From Mastigias papua (lineage: Eukaryota; Cnidaria; Scyphozoa; Rhizostomeae; Mastigiidae), in NCBI GenBank assembly GCA_964019165.1, contig OZ025283.1, forward strand, positions 10,710,481 to 10,774,480: a DNA stretch of 64,000 nt, given 5' to 3'. The stretch's first letter is position 1. Each line of letters opens with the position of its first letter. Below the pieces are notes generated by a model. That model worked only from the letters and a program-made list of their open reading frames with translations. It had not been told where the DNA came from and did no database searches. A program made the position numbers and the translations under genes. Below, piece by piece: positions 42,665 through 56,400 of the stretch.

Positions 42665-42959
42665 GTGACGTAAGGTACCGGTACCACTTGCCAGTACCTT
42701 TGCTACAAGCATGCTGTAGCCATTTCATTTCACATGGAAACCACTTTTCTAAGTGCTGCCGGCAGCCTCAGCCATGTTAATTCAAGTGCCAGGATGACTT
42801 TGAAAAGTTGAACAATTTCAACTGTTTTCTACCCTTACGGCATGTTACCGGCATGGTACAGGTAGCCGCTACTGTAAAATGTAGTATGGAAGTGCTTTGC
42901 CGGAAATTGCCGGTACCAACAGTAAAAGCAAGTGGTACTGGCACATTACTGCACGTTAC
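42665..42959. mobile_element. Possible MITE with GGTACC-rich ends
   Basis: The left end gtgacgtaaggtaccgg and the complement of the right end, gtaacgtgcagtaatg, are similar, and gtaccacttgc occurs in inverted orientation near both ends. GGTACCGGTACC at 42674-42685 is a perfect 12-bp palindrome, and several accggcat/gccggtacc motifs lie inside. No target duplication was confirmed. The 91-codon frame starting at 42808 is unrecognised. Confidence 0.35.
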
Positions 42960-44296
42960 GGCTATACGAAAAAACAGTCTTTACAGGGAAGTTATCCTTC
43001 TCGTAGAGGCACATTCGCCCACATATTCGAAGCTCCAATATTACACAATTGCGATACTCTGCCCATATCAAGGTCATTACTAAAGATTAAAATTGGCAGA
43101 ATAGCTAACATTCCAAAACCCCATCGATTGCTTACACTTTCTATAACTTAGATTGATCTCTCTATCTCTCTCTCTGCAAATGCATGCTTCTCATACTGTC
43201 CTAAAACAACTTTGTCCATAAATTTCAAATGGCCATTAATAGCAAGAGTTCAAAAAGCTTTACACTACGCCAATCCTCTTGGTTTTCGACTGATTCACTT
43301 TATATCGAATAGCTTTTTCTGCGTGCGCTTCGGTGCGCTCCCGGTCGCTCATTAGGTACATGAACGTTTATTATTAAAGTAATTTTATTTTATTTTTAAA
43401 TAAATTTTAAATCGCTGTAGGGTTGCTATGTATTCCCATGCTCCCTGTGGTGTTCTCTTGTATTCCGTAATGTGTTTCTATATCGTTGAGTGTAATTGTA
43501 ATTTTTATGAGCATAAAAAAAGCTTTTTCTGCCTTATCCTGGCTTAAACTCTTTTACTGTACTTTTTGCCTATCTATAATCATCTTTTTGCAATCATTGT
43601 TATATTTTTATATATATTTACTATGGATATATTCTTTTTTTCTCATCACTGATAATGCTCCTATATCCCAAAGAGTTTATTGTCCTTTATAATAGTTATG
43701 GATTAAAGCCAGATACAAGCTGCACTGCCTATAGTAGAATTTTGGTAGGTTAAGACGCCGTCCAGTTATCCTTTTTGCGGAAGCACATGATTCACATGGA
43801 GTACTTTACAGGGAAGTGTTTTGTCGTAAATTTGAAATGTCATATTGATTGATATGAATTTTAAACGAAAAATAGTTGAAGTTATTTTCTGTTATAGTCA
43901 TTTGTACAATAAGTAGACTAGTTTATGTAGAATGAACTTCTGTCTAATGTGGCGCCTGATTCCGCCACATTAGTTTTCAGGCAAAAGTTCAAAACTTAGC
44001 ATCATGCTTTCGATTGCCTCAATAAGACAAGATACAGCCTAGCCATATTACATCGCCCAGATACTAGGAGTAAGATGTTGCTTTCAGACATTCATCATGC
44101 TTACTCCACCTTTACCTCTATCGACAGAAGGTTAGTCTTGGGTATTAAAGAGCGACAGAACCCTTCTGCTTTCGATCTTTTCGACCAAAAGCCAAGTGTT
44201 ATACCACCGGAGTGTTGCAGACTCATACTAGATGACAACTGATTGAGTTTAAATACAGTTTGCCCAACACTTACATTCCGCCAATCCTGGCCATCA
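42960..44296. other. Intergenic between MITE cluster and satellite
   Basis: No gene is supportable. A short (TC)n run lies near 43,155-43,175 and a GC-rich motif cluster (gtgcgcttcggtgcgctccc) near 43,322-43,345. The hairpin at 43,934-43,987 is listed separately. The last ~60 bp (gattgagttt..) may already be a very degenerate satellite monomer. Confidence 0.45.
43934..43987. other. Hairpin with perfect 11-bp stem and outer arms
   Basis: CTAATGTGGCG (43944-43954) pairs exactly with CGCCACATTAG (43963-43973) across an 8-base loop. Outer arms gaactt and aagttc can extend the fold. Function unknown; it could be a foldback element or a structured transcript. Confidence 0.7.
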
Positions 44297-47232
44297 AGAA
44301 CGGCCATATCCTTGGTAATTTACCTAAAGAACATTCATATCAGAATTGATTGAGTTTGATTGCAGATTGAAAGTGACGAAAATGGAGCAGAGTTGGCCAA
44401 AAGGTAAAACTATATCCTTAGAATTTTACTCAAAAATGACAAAACTGTAAAGTCATTTATTTGAATTGCAGATTGCCAAATGGTGAAAATCAAGTTATTT
44501 TTGGCCTATAGGTAAGGTTAGAACCTCGGTATTTTGTCCACAAATGACTAAAGTTAAATTTTGATTCAGTTTGATTGCAGATTGAAAAGTGATGAAAATA
44601 GGCCAAGCTTGGCCAATGCGTAAGGCTATAGCCATAGTACACTTAGCCAATTTGTCCCAAAACTACGGCTATAGCCTTGGCATTTTGCTCAGGAGTGATC
44701 CAAATTGAACTTGATTGATTTTCACTTGAGATTAAAATGTGATGAATATGACCAAAGTCTGGTTAAAAACTAAGGCTATAGGCATGAAAATTAAGCCACA
44801 AAGATGAGCCAATTCTCTCCAAAAGTAAAGATATACTTTGATATTTTACCTACACATGACCCAAATTGAAATTGATTGAGTATGATTGCAGTTTGAGATT
44901 TGATGAAAATGTGCCAAAACGTAAAGTTATAGCCTTGGTATTTTGCGCCGGAATGACAGAAATGATTGACTGAATGATTTTCAATTCACATTGAAAAGTG
45001 ACAAAACTGAACCAATCTTGGCCAAAAAGTTACGCTATACCCTTAGTATTTTCCTGCTGGCTCATTAAATTTGAATGTCATTCATTTTTATTTCAGGTTG
45101 AACGGCGATGACAATGACCCAAATTGCGCTAGAAGGTAACGCTATAAATATTTCTACAATTGACTCTCACTTATTTATTCATTTTTACTAGTGATCATAG
45201 TGACTTACCTCTCGCAGAAAAAAACTATACCCTTGGTATTTTGCCCAGGAACAAACCAATATTGAGATTAATTCATTTTTGATTGCAGATTGAAAAGTGC
45301 TCAAAATGAGCCATTTTCGGTCACAAACCAAAGCAGTAGCTTTGGTATAGATTGACAAGTAATGAGAAACAGCCACATTGCCAGAAAACTCAAGCTATTG
45401 GCTTGATTTTTGCCCAGAAATACGCAAGCTAAAATTCATCTATTTGATTCCAGATTAAACATTGATGAAAATGAGCCAGAATTGGCAAGCCAATAGGCCT
45501 ATCACCCTGATATTTTAACTATAACTGACTACACTTGAAATTCGTTCATTGAAATTTAGACTGAAAAGTTATACCATGCTGCAGTTCTAACGCTAACGTA
45601 AGGCTTTAGCCTTGGTAATAGGTCCAAAGTGACCAGAAATGAATTTCATTCATTTGGACACCAGATGGAAAGTGACGAAAATGAGCCATGTTTGACGAAA
45701 AGATAAGGCTATGGCCTTAGTATTTTCATGGTATTTTGCCCAAAGATGACCAAACTTGAAATTGATTTACTTTGATTGCAGATTAACAACTAATGAAAGT
45801 CAGATACTTTGGCTAAAAAATAAGGTTAGAGCCTTGCTATTTTATTCAAAACTGGCTAGACTTGAATTTCACTCATTTTGATTACAGATTGAACAGTAAT
45901 GAAAATGGGGCATTTTTCCCAAACAGTAAGGCTATAGCCTTGGTAGTTTCCCAGAATTGACCAACAGTGAAGTTCATTCAATTTGATTCCGGTTGAAAAG
46001 TGAAGAAAATGAGCCATTTTCGGCCTAATAGTAAGGCGGTAGCATTAGTGTTTTTGCCCAAAAATGAATACACTTGAAATTTATCCAGTTTCATTGCAGA
46101 TTGAACATCATCGATTTTTGACCATCAAGTAATGGTATAGCTTTGGCATTTCGACCAACTATAACTAAAATTCAAATTCATCTCTTTTGAGTGCAGATTA
46201 ACAAATCATAGAACTGAGCCATTTTTGGGCAAAAAGTGAGGTTACAGCCTTGATATTTTGCCAAAAACTTGCAAATAGTGAAATTCATGTTACTAAAAAG
46301 TAAGGCTGTAGGCTTGGTATTTTGCCCACAAATGATCTATATTAAAATTCATTTACTTTGAATGAAGATTGAATGAGCCATATTTGAGCAACATGTAAGG
46401 AAAGCCTTGGTATTCTGCCTAAAATTTACGCACTTTGAAAGCAGTTCATTGTGATTGCAGATTGAAAAATGATGAAAATGAGCCAAATCTGAGCATTGGT
46501 ATTGTCCCGAAAATTCACCAAAATTGAGGTTCATTCATTTTTATTGCAGGTAGAAAAGTGATGGAAATCAGCTAGTTTGGGCCACAAAGTAAGGCTATAG
46601 CCTTGGTAGTCTTCTAAAATTTGACCAAAAATTGAAGTTCATTGCGTTTATTGCAGATTGAAAAATGATGTAAATGAGTTATGTTTGGGGCAGAAGTAAG
46701 GCTATAACCTTGGTATTTTGCCCAAAATTGACAAAAATTGAAGCTCTTTCAGTTTTATTGAAGACTGAACAGTGATGGACACGAACCAGCTCGGAGTAAA
46801 CAGTAACTCTATAGCCTTAGTATTATACCCGAAATTGGTCAAAATTGAAGTTCCTTCATGTTTATTCCAGATTGAACAGTGATGAAAATGTGCCATTTGT
46901 GGCCAAAACCTAACGCCATAGCCTTGGTATTTTGCCCAAAACTGACCAGATTGGAAATTCATTCATTTTGATTCCACATTGACAAGTGATGAAAACGAGC
47001 CATTTTTTGCCAAAAAGCAAGTCTATGACCTTGATATTTTGCTGAAAATTGACCACAATTGAGGTTGATAAATTTTTATTTCAGATTGACAAGTGATAAC
47101 AATGAGCCATTGTCGGCCAAAATGTAAGGCTACATCCTTGGCATTTTCCTCAAAAATGACCAAATATGAAATTGATTGACTTTGATTGCTGATTCACAAA
47201 TGATGAAAATCAGCCAGTTTTGGCTAAATAGT
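44297..47232. repeat. Diverged monomer zone at satellite edge
   Basis: Monomers here match the consensus only loosely (for example aaactatatcc, aaggttagaacct, aaggctataggc in place of the palindrome), and small deletions and partial units occur, notably around 44,640-44,690 and 46,400-46,590. Register is nevertheless exactly 107 bp from about 46,591 rightwards. Many units carry ttcattcatttt and attgcagattga, a variant rare in the homogenised core. Confidence 0.9.
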
Positions 47233-47940
47233 AAGGCTATAGCCTTAGTAGTTTGCCTAAAACTAGCCAAATTTGAGATTGCTTTATTTTGACTGCTGCC
47301 TGAAAAGTGATCAAAATCAGCGATTTTTGGCCAAAAACTAAGGCTATAGCCTTGGTATTTTGCTCAGAAATGACCAAATTTGAGATTGATTGATTTTGAG
47401 TGGAGATTGAAAAGTGATGAAAATGAGCCATTTCTGGCCATAAAGTAAGGCTATAGCCTTTTTATTTTGCTCAACAATGACCAAATGTGAGATTGATTGA
47501 TATTGACTGCTGCTTGAAAAGTGATGAAAATGGGCCAGATCTGGCCATAAAGTAAGGCTATAGCCTTGGTAGTTTGCTCACAAATGACCAAATTTGAGAT
47601 TGATTGATATTGACTGCTGCTTGAAAAGTGATGAAAATGGGCCAGATCTGGCCATAAAGTAAGGCTATAGCCTTGGTATTTTGATCACAAATGACCAAAT
47701 TTGAGATTGATTGATTTTGAGTGGAGATTGAAAAGCGATGACAATGAGCCATTTCTGGCCAAAATGTAAGGCTATAGCCTTGGTAGTTTGCTCAAAAATG
47801 ACCGAATTTGAAATTTATTGATTTTGATTGCTGCTTGACAAGTGATGAAAATGAGCGATTTTTGGCTAAAAAGTAAGGCTATTGCCTTTGTAGTCTGGCC
47901 AAACCTGATCGAAATTGAAAGTCATTCATTTGTATTGCAG

Positions 47941-48060
47941 ATTCAAGAGGAATGAATTTCGATCCTTTGTGGCTGAAAAGTAAGTCTATAACCGTGATAT
48001 TTTGCTGAAAATTTACCAGCATTGAAGTTGATTGATTTGTATGTCAGAGTGAAAAGTGAT
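47941..48060. repeat. Landmark monomer, first of nine copies
   Basis: Begins attcaagaggaatgaattt and has lost the central palindrome (aagtctataaccgtgat instead). The monomer before it (with tcattcatttgtattgcag) also differs from the core and resembles the diverged edge monomers. Eight further copies are spaced by whole numbers of monomers, which makes it a natural marker for higher-order units. Confidence 0.85.
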
Positions 48061-51000
48061 GAAAATGAGCGATTTTTGGCCAAAAAGTAAGGCTATAGCC
48101 TTGGTATTCTGGCCAAAACTGACCAAATTTGAAATTGATTGATTTTGATTGCTTCCTGAAATGTGATGAAAATGAGCCATTTCTGGCCAAAAAGTAAGGC
48201 TATAGCCTTGGTATTCTGGCCAAAACTGACCAAATTTGAAATTGAATGATTTTGATTGCTTCCTGAAATGTGATAAACATGAGCCATTTCTGGCCAAAAC
48301 GTAAGGCTATAGCCTTGGTATTTTGCTCACAAATGACCAAATTTGAGATTGATTGATTTTGACTGGAGATTGAAAAGTGATGAAAATGAGCGATTTTTGG
48401 CCATAAAGTAAGGCTATAGCCTTGGTATTCTGGCCAAAACTGGCCAAATTTGAAGTTGATTGATTTTGATTGCTTCCTGAATTGTGATGAAAATGAGCCA
48501 TTTCTGGCCAAAAAGTAAGGCTATAGCCTTGGTATTCTGGCCAAAACTGACCAAATTTGAAATTGATTGATTTTGATTGCTTCCTGAAATGTGATAAAAA
48601 TGAGCCATTTCTGGCCAAAACGTAAGGCTATAGCCTTGGTATTTTGCTCAAAAATGACCAAATTTGAGATTGATTGATTTTGAGTGGAGATTGAAAAGTG
48701 ATGAAAATGAGCGATTTTTGGCCATAAAGTAAGGCTATAGCCTTGGTATTCTTGCCAAAACTGACCAAATTTGAGATTGATTGATATTGACTGCTGCTTG
48801 AAAAGTGATGAAAATGGACCAGATCTGGCCAAAAAGTAAGGCTATAGCCTTGGTATTTTGCTCACAAATGACCAAATTTGAGATTGATTGATTTTGACTG
48901 GAGATTGAAAAGTGACGAAAATGAGCGATTTTTGGCCAGAGAGTAAGGCTATAGCCTTGGTATTCTGGCCAAAACTGACCAAATTTGAAATTGATTGATT
49001 TTGATTGCTTCCTGAAATGTGATAAAAATGAGCCATTTCTGGCCAAAACGTAAGGCTATAGCCTTGGTATTTTGCTCACAAATGACCAAATTTGAGATTG
49101 ATTGATTTTGACTGGAGATTGGAAAGTGATGAAAATGAGCCAGTTTGTTGCCATAAAGTAAGGCTATAGCCTTGGTATTTTGCTCAACAATGACCAAATT
49201 TAAGATTGATTGATATTGACTGCTGCTTGAAAAGTGATGAAAATGGGCCAGATCTGGCCATAAAGTAAGGCTATAGCCTTGGTATTTTGCTCAAAAATGA
49301 CCAATATTGAGGTTGATTGATTTTGACTGGAGATTGAAAAGTGATGAAAATGAGCCATTTCTGGCCATAAAGTAAGGCTATAGCCTTTTTTTTTGCTCAA
49401 CAATGACCAAATGTGAGATTGATTGATATTGACTGCTGCTTGAAAAGTGATGAAAATGGGCCAGATCTGGCCATAAAGTAAGGCTATAGCCTTGGTAGTT
49501 TGCTCACAAATGACCAAATTTGAGATTGATTGATATTGACTGCTGCTTGAAAAGTGATGAAAATGGGCCAGATCTGGCCATAAAGTAAGGCTATAGCCTT
49601 GGTATTTTGATCACAAATGACCAAATTTGAGATTGATTGATTTTGAGTGGAGATTGAAAAGCGATGACAATGAGCCATTTCTGGCCAAAATGTAAGGCTA
49701 TAGCCTTGGTAGTTTGCTCAAAAATGACCGAATTTGAAATTTATTGATTTTGATTGCTGCTTGACAAGTGATGAAAATGAGCGATTTTTGGCTAAAAAGT
49801 AAGGCTATTGCCTTTGTAGTCTGGCCAAACCTGATCGAAATTGAAAGTCATTCATTTGTATTGCAGATTCAAGAGGAATGAATTTCGATCCTTTGTGGCT
49901 GAAAAGTAAGTCTATAACCGTGATATTTTGCTGAAAATTTACCAGCATTGAAGTTGATTGATTTGTATGTCAGAGTGAAAAGTGATGAAAATGAGCGATT
50001 TTTGGCCAAAAAGTAAGGCTATAGCCTTGGTATTCTTGCCAAAACTGACCAAATTTGAAATTGATTGATTTTGATTGCTTCCTGAAATGTGATGAAAATG
50101 AGCCATTTCTGGCCAAAAAGTAAGGCTATAGCCTTGGTATTCTGGCCAAAACTGACCAAATTTGAAATTGAATGATTTTGATTGCTTCCTGAAATGTGAT
50201 AAACATGAGCCATTTCTGGCCAAAACGTAAGGCTATAGCCTTGGTATTTTGCTCACAAATGACCAAATTTGAGATTGATTGATTTTGACTGGAGATTGAA
50301 AAGTGATGAAAATGAGCGATTTTTGGCCATAAAGTAAGGCTATAGCCTTGGTATTCTGGCCAAAACTGGCCAAATTTGAAGTTGATTGATTTTGATTGCT
50401 TCCTGAATTGTGATGAAAATGAGCCATTTCTGGCCAAAAAGTAAGGCTATAGCCTTGGTATTCTGGCCAAAACTGACCAAATTTGAAATTGATTGATTTT
50501 GATTGCTTCCTGAAATGTGATAAAAATGAGCCATTTCTGGCCAAAACGTAAGGCTATAGCCTTGGTATTTTGCTCAAAAATGACCAAATTTGAGATTGAT
50601 TGATTTTGAGTGGAGATTGAAAAGTGATGAAAATGAGCGATTTTTGGCCATAAAGTAAGGCTATAGCCTTGGTATTCTTGCCAAAACTGACCAAATTTGA
50701 GATTGATTGATATTGACTGCTGCTTGAAAAGTGATGAAAATGGGCCAGATCTGGCCAAAAAGTAAGGCTATAGCCTTGGTATTTTGCTCACAAATGACCA
50801 AAGTTGAGGTTGATTGATTTTGACTGGAGATTGAAAAGTGATGAAAATGAGCCATTTCTGGCCAAAAAGTAAGGCTATAGCCTTGGTATTTTGCTCACAA
50901 ATGACCAAATTTGAGATTGATTGATTTTGAGTGGAGATTGAAAAGTGATGAAACTGAGCCATTTCTGGCCAAAATGTAAGGCTATAGGCTTGGTAGTTTG

Positions 51001-53228
51001 CTCAAAAATGACCGAATTTGAAATTGATTGATTTTGATTGCTGCTTGACAAGTGATGAAAATGAGCGATTTTTGGCTAAACAGTAAGGCTATAACCTTTG
51101 TAGTCTGGCCAAACCTGATCGAAATTGAAAGTCATTCATTTGTATTGCAGATTCAAGAGGAATGAATTTCGATCCTTTGTGGCTGAAAAGTAAGTCTATA
51201 ACCGTGATATTTTGCTGAAAATTTACCAGCATTGAAGTTGATTGATTTGTATGTCAGAGTGAAAAGTGATGAAAATGAGCGATTTTTGGCCAAAAAGTAA
51301 GGCTATAGCCTTGGTATTCTGGCCAAAACTGACCAAATTTGAAATTGAATGATTTTGATTGCTTCCTGAAATGTGATAAACATGAGCCATTTCTGGCCAA
51401 AACGTAAGGCTATAGCCTTGGTATTTTGCTCACAAATGACCAAATTTGAGATTGATTGATTTTGACTGGAGATTGAAAAGTGATGAAAATGAGCGATTTT
51501 TGGCCATAAAGTAAGGCTATAGCCTTGGTATTCTGGCCAAAACTGACCAAATTTGAAATTGAATGATTTTGATTGCTTCCTGAAATGTGATAAAAATGAG
51601 CCATTTCTGGCCATAAAGTAAGGCTATAGCCTTGGTATTTTGCTCACAAATGACCAGAGTTGAGGTTGATTGATTTTGACTGGAGATTGAAAAGTGATGA
51701 AAATGAGCCATTTCTGGCCATAAAGTAAGGCTATAGCCTTGGTATTTTGCTCAACAATGACCAAATTTGAGATTGATTGATATTGACTGCTGCTTGAAAA
51801 GTGATGAAAATGGGCCAGATCTGGCCATAAAGTAAGGCTATAGCCTTGGTATTTTGCTCACAAATGACCAAATTTGAGATTGATTGATATTGACTGCTGC
51901 TTGAAAAGTGATGAAAATGGGCCAGATCTGGCCAAAAAGTAAGGCTATAGCCTTGGTATTTTGCTCACAAATGACCAAATTTGAGATTGATTGATATTGA
52001 CTGCTGCTTGAAAAGTGATGAAAATGGGCCAGATCTGGCCAAAAAGTAAGGCTATAGCCTTGGTATTTTGCTCACAAATGACCAAATTTGAGATTGATTG
52101 ATGTTGAGTGGAGATTGAAAAGTGATGAAACTGAGCCATTTCTGGCCAAAATGTAAGGCTATAGGCTTGGTAGTTTGCTCAAAAATGACCGAATTTCAAA
52201 TTGATTGATTTTGATTGCTGCTTGACAAGTGATGAAAATGAGCGATTTTTGGCTAAACAGTAAGGCTATAACCTTTGTAGTCTGGCCAAACCTGATCGAA
52301 ATTGAAAGTCATTCATTTGTATTGCAGATTCAAGAGGAATGAATTTCGATCCTTTGTGGCTGAAAAGTAAGTCTATAACCGTGATATTTTGCTGAAAATT
52401 TACCAGCATTGAAGTTGATTGATTTGTATGTCAGAGTGAAAAGTGATGAAAATGAGCGATTTTTGGCCAAAAAGTAAGGCTATAGCCTTGGTATTCTGGC
52501 CAAAACTGACCAAATTTGAAATTGATTGATTTTGATTGCTTCCTGAAATGTGATGAAAATGAGCCATTTATGGCCAAAAAGTAAGGCTATAGCCTTGGTA
52601 TTCTGGCCAAAACTGGCCAAATTTGAAGTTGATTGATTTTGATTGCTTCCTGAATTGTGATGAAAATGAGCCATTTCTGGCCAAAAAGTAAGGCTATAGC
52701 CTTGGTATTCTGGCCAAAACTGACCAAATTTGAAATTGAATGATTTTGATTGCTTCCTGAAATGTGATAAAAATGAGCCATTTCTGGCCAAAACGTAAGG
52801 CTATAGCCTTGGTATTTTGCTCACAAATGACCAAATTTGAGATTGATTGATTTTGACTGGAGATTGAAAAGTGACGAAAATGAGCGATTTTTGGCCATAA
52901 AGTAAGGCTATAGCCTTGGTATTCTTGCCAAAACTGACCAAATTTGAGATTGATTGATATTGACTGCTGCTTGAAAAATTATGAAAATGGGCCAGATCTG
53001 GCCATAAAGTAAGGCTATAGCCTTGGTATTTTGCTCACAAATGACCAAATTTGAGATTGATTGATTTTGACTGGAGATTGAAAAGTGATGAAAATGAGCG
53101 ATTTTTGGCCAGAGAGTAAGGCTATAGCCTTGGTATTCTGGCCAAAACTGACCAAATTTGAAATTGATTGATTTTGATTGCTTCCTGAAATGTGATAAAA
53201 ATGAGCCATTTCTGGCCAAAACGTAAGG

Positions 53229-53443
53229 CTATAGCCTTGGTATTTTGCTCACAAATGACCAAATTTGAGATTGATTGATTTTGACTGGAGATTGGAAAGT
53301 GATGAAAATGAGCCATTTTGTGGCCATAAAGTAAGGCTATAGCCTTGGTATTTTGCTCAACAATGACCAAATTTAAGATTGATTGATATTGACTGCTGCT
53401 TGAAAAGTGATGAAAATGGGCCAGATCTGGCCATAAAGTAAGG
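53229..53443. repeat. Single-base phase shift in satellite register
   Basis: All inter-monomer distances on either side are multiples of 107, but across this interval the register moves by +1. The likely cause is gccattttgtggcc near 53,310 in place of the usual 13-base gccatttctggcc. It is the only length change I noticed in the core. Confidence 0.75.
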
Positions 53444-56400
53444 CTATAGCCTTGGTATTTTGCTCAAAAATGACCAAATTTGAGATTGATTGATTTTGAG
53501 TGGAGATTGAAAAGTGATGAAAATGAGCCATTTTTGGCCAAAAAGTAAGGCTATAGCCTTGGTATTTTGCTCACAAATGACCAAAGTTGAGGTTGATTGA
53601 TTTTGACTGGAGATTGAAAAGTGATGAAAATGAGCCATTTCTGGCCATAAAGTAAGGCTATAGCCTTTTTATTTTGCTCAACAATGACCAAATGTGAGAT
53701 TGATTGATATTGACTGCTGCTTGAAAAGTGATGAAAATGGGCCAGATCTGGCCATAAAGTAAGGCTATAGCCTTGGTAGTTTGCTCACAAATGACCAAAT
53801 TTGAGATTGATTGATATTGACTGCTGCTTGAAAAGTGATGAAAATGGGCCAGATCTGGCCATAAAGTAAGGCTATAGCCTTGGTATTTTGATCACAAATG
53901 ACCAAATTTGAGATTGATTGATTTTGAGTGGAGATTGAAAAGCGATGACAATGAGCCATTTCTGGCCGAAATGTAAGGCTATAGGCTTGGTAGTTTGCTC
54001 AAAAATGACCGAATTTGAAATTTATTGATTTTGATTGCTGCTTGACAAGTGATGAAAATGAGCGATTTTTGGCTAAAAAGTAAGGCTATTGCCTTTGTAG
54101 TCTGGCCAAACCTTATCGAAATTGAAAGTCATTCATTTGTATTGCAGATTCAAGAGGAATGAATTTCGATCCTTTGTGGCTGAAAAGTAAGTCTATAACC
54201 GTGATATTTTGCTGAAAATTTACCAGCATTGAAGTTGATTGATTTGTATGTCAGAGTGAAAAGTGATGAAAATGAGCGATTTTTGGCCAAAAAGTAAGGC
54301 TATAGCCTTGGTATTCTGGCCAAAACTGACCAAATTTGAAATTGATTGATTTTGATTGCTTCCTGAAATGTGATGAAAATGAGCCATTTCTGGCCAAAAA
54401 GTAAGGCTATAGCCTTGGTATTCTGGCCAAAACTGACCAAATTTGAAATTGAATGATTTTGATTGCTTCCTGAAATGTGATAAACATGAGCCATTTCTGG
54501 CCAAAACGTAAGGCTATAGCCTTGGTATTTTGCTCACAAATGACCAAATTTGAGATTGATTGATTTTGACTGGAGATTGAAAAGTGATGAAAATGAGCGA
54601 TTTTTGGCCATAAAGTAAGGCTATAGCCTTGGTATTCTGGCCAAAACTGGCCAAATTTGAAGTTGATTGATTTTGATTGCTTCCTGAATTGTGATGAAAA
54701 TGAGCCATTTCTGGCCAAAAAGTAAGGCTATAGCCTTGGTATTCTGGCCAAAACTGACCAAATTTGAAATTGATTGATTTTGATTGCTTCCTGAAATGTG
54801 ATAAAAATGAGCCATTTCTGGCCAAAACGTAAGGCTATAGCCTTGGTATTTTGCTCAAAAATGACCAAATTTGAGATTGATTGATTTTGAGTGGAGATTG
54901 AAAAGTGATGAAAATGAGCGATTTTTGGCCATAAAGTAAGGCTATAGCCTTGGTATTCTTGCCAAAACTGACCAAATTTGAGATTGATTGATATTGACTG
55001 CTGCTTGAAAAGTGATGAAAATGGACCAGATCTGGCCAAAAAGTAAGGCTATAGCCTTGGTATTTTGCTCACAAATGACCAAATTTGAGATTGATTGATT
55101 TTGACTGGAGATTGAAAAGTGACGAAAATGAGCGATTTTTGGCCAGAGAGTAAGGCTATAGCCTTGGTATTCTGGCCAAACCTGACCAAATTTGAAATTG
55201 ATTGATTTTGATTGCTTCCTGAAATGTGATAAAAATGAGCCATTTCTGGCCAAAACGTAAGGCTATAGCCTTGGTATTTTGCTCACAAATGACCAAATTT
55301 GAGATTGATTGATTTTGACTGGAGATTGGAAAGTGATGAAAATGAGCCAGTTTGTTGCCATAAAGTAAGGCTATAGCCTTGGTATTTTGCTCAACAATGA
55401 CCAAATTTAAGATTGATTGATATTGACTGCTGCTTGAAAAGTGATGAAAATGGGCCAGATCTGGCCATAAAGTAAGGCTATAGCCTTGGTATTTTGCTCA
55501 AAAATGACCAAAATTGAGGTTGATTGATTTTGACTGGAGATTGAAAAGTGATGAAAATGAGCCATTTCTGGCCATAAAGTAAGGCTATAGCCTTTTTTTT
55601 TGCTCAACAATGACCAAATGTGAGATTGATTGATATTGACTGCTGCTTGAAAAGTGATGAAAATGGGCCAGATCTGGCCATAAAGTAAGGCTATAGCCTT
55701 GGTAGTTTGCTCAGAAATGACCAAATTTGAGATTGATTGATATTGACTGCTGCTTGAAAAGTGATGAAAATGGGCCAGATCTGGCCATAAAGTAAGGCTA
55801 TAGCCTTGGTATTTTGATCACAAATGACCAAATTTGAGATTGATTGATTTTGAGTGGAGATTGAAAAGCGATGACAATGAGCCATTTCTGGCCAAAATGT
55901 AAGGCTATAGCCTTGGTAGTTTGCTCAAAAATGACCGAATTTGAAATTTATTGATTTTGATTGCTGCTTGACAAGTGATGAAAATGAGCGATTTTTGGCT
56001 AAAAAGTAAGGCTATTGCCTTTGTAGTCTGGCCAAACCTGATCGAAATTGAAAGTCATTCATTTGTATTGCAGATTCAAGAGGAATGAATTTCGATCCTT
56101 TGTGGCTGAAAAGTAAGTCTATAACCGTGATATTTTGCTGACAATTTACCAGCATTGAAGTTGATTGATTTGTATGTCAGAGTGAAAAGTGATGAAAATG
56201 AGCGATTTTTGGCCAAAAAGTAAGGCTATAGCCTTGGTATTCTGGCCAAAACTGACCAAATTTGAAATTGATTGATTTTGATTGCTTCCTGAAATGTGAT
56301 GAAAATGAGCCATTTCTGGCCAAAAAGTAAGGCTATAGCCTTGGTATTCTGGCCAAAACTGACCAAATTTGAAATTGAATGATTTTGATTGCTTCCTGAA

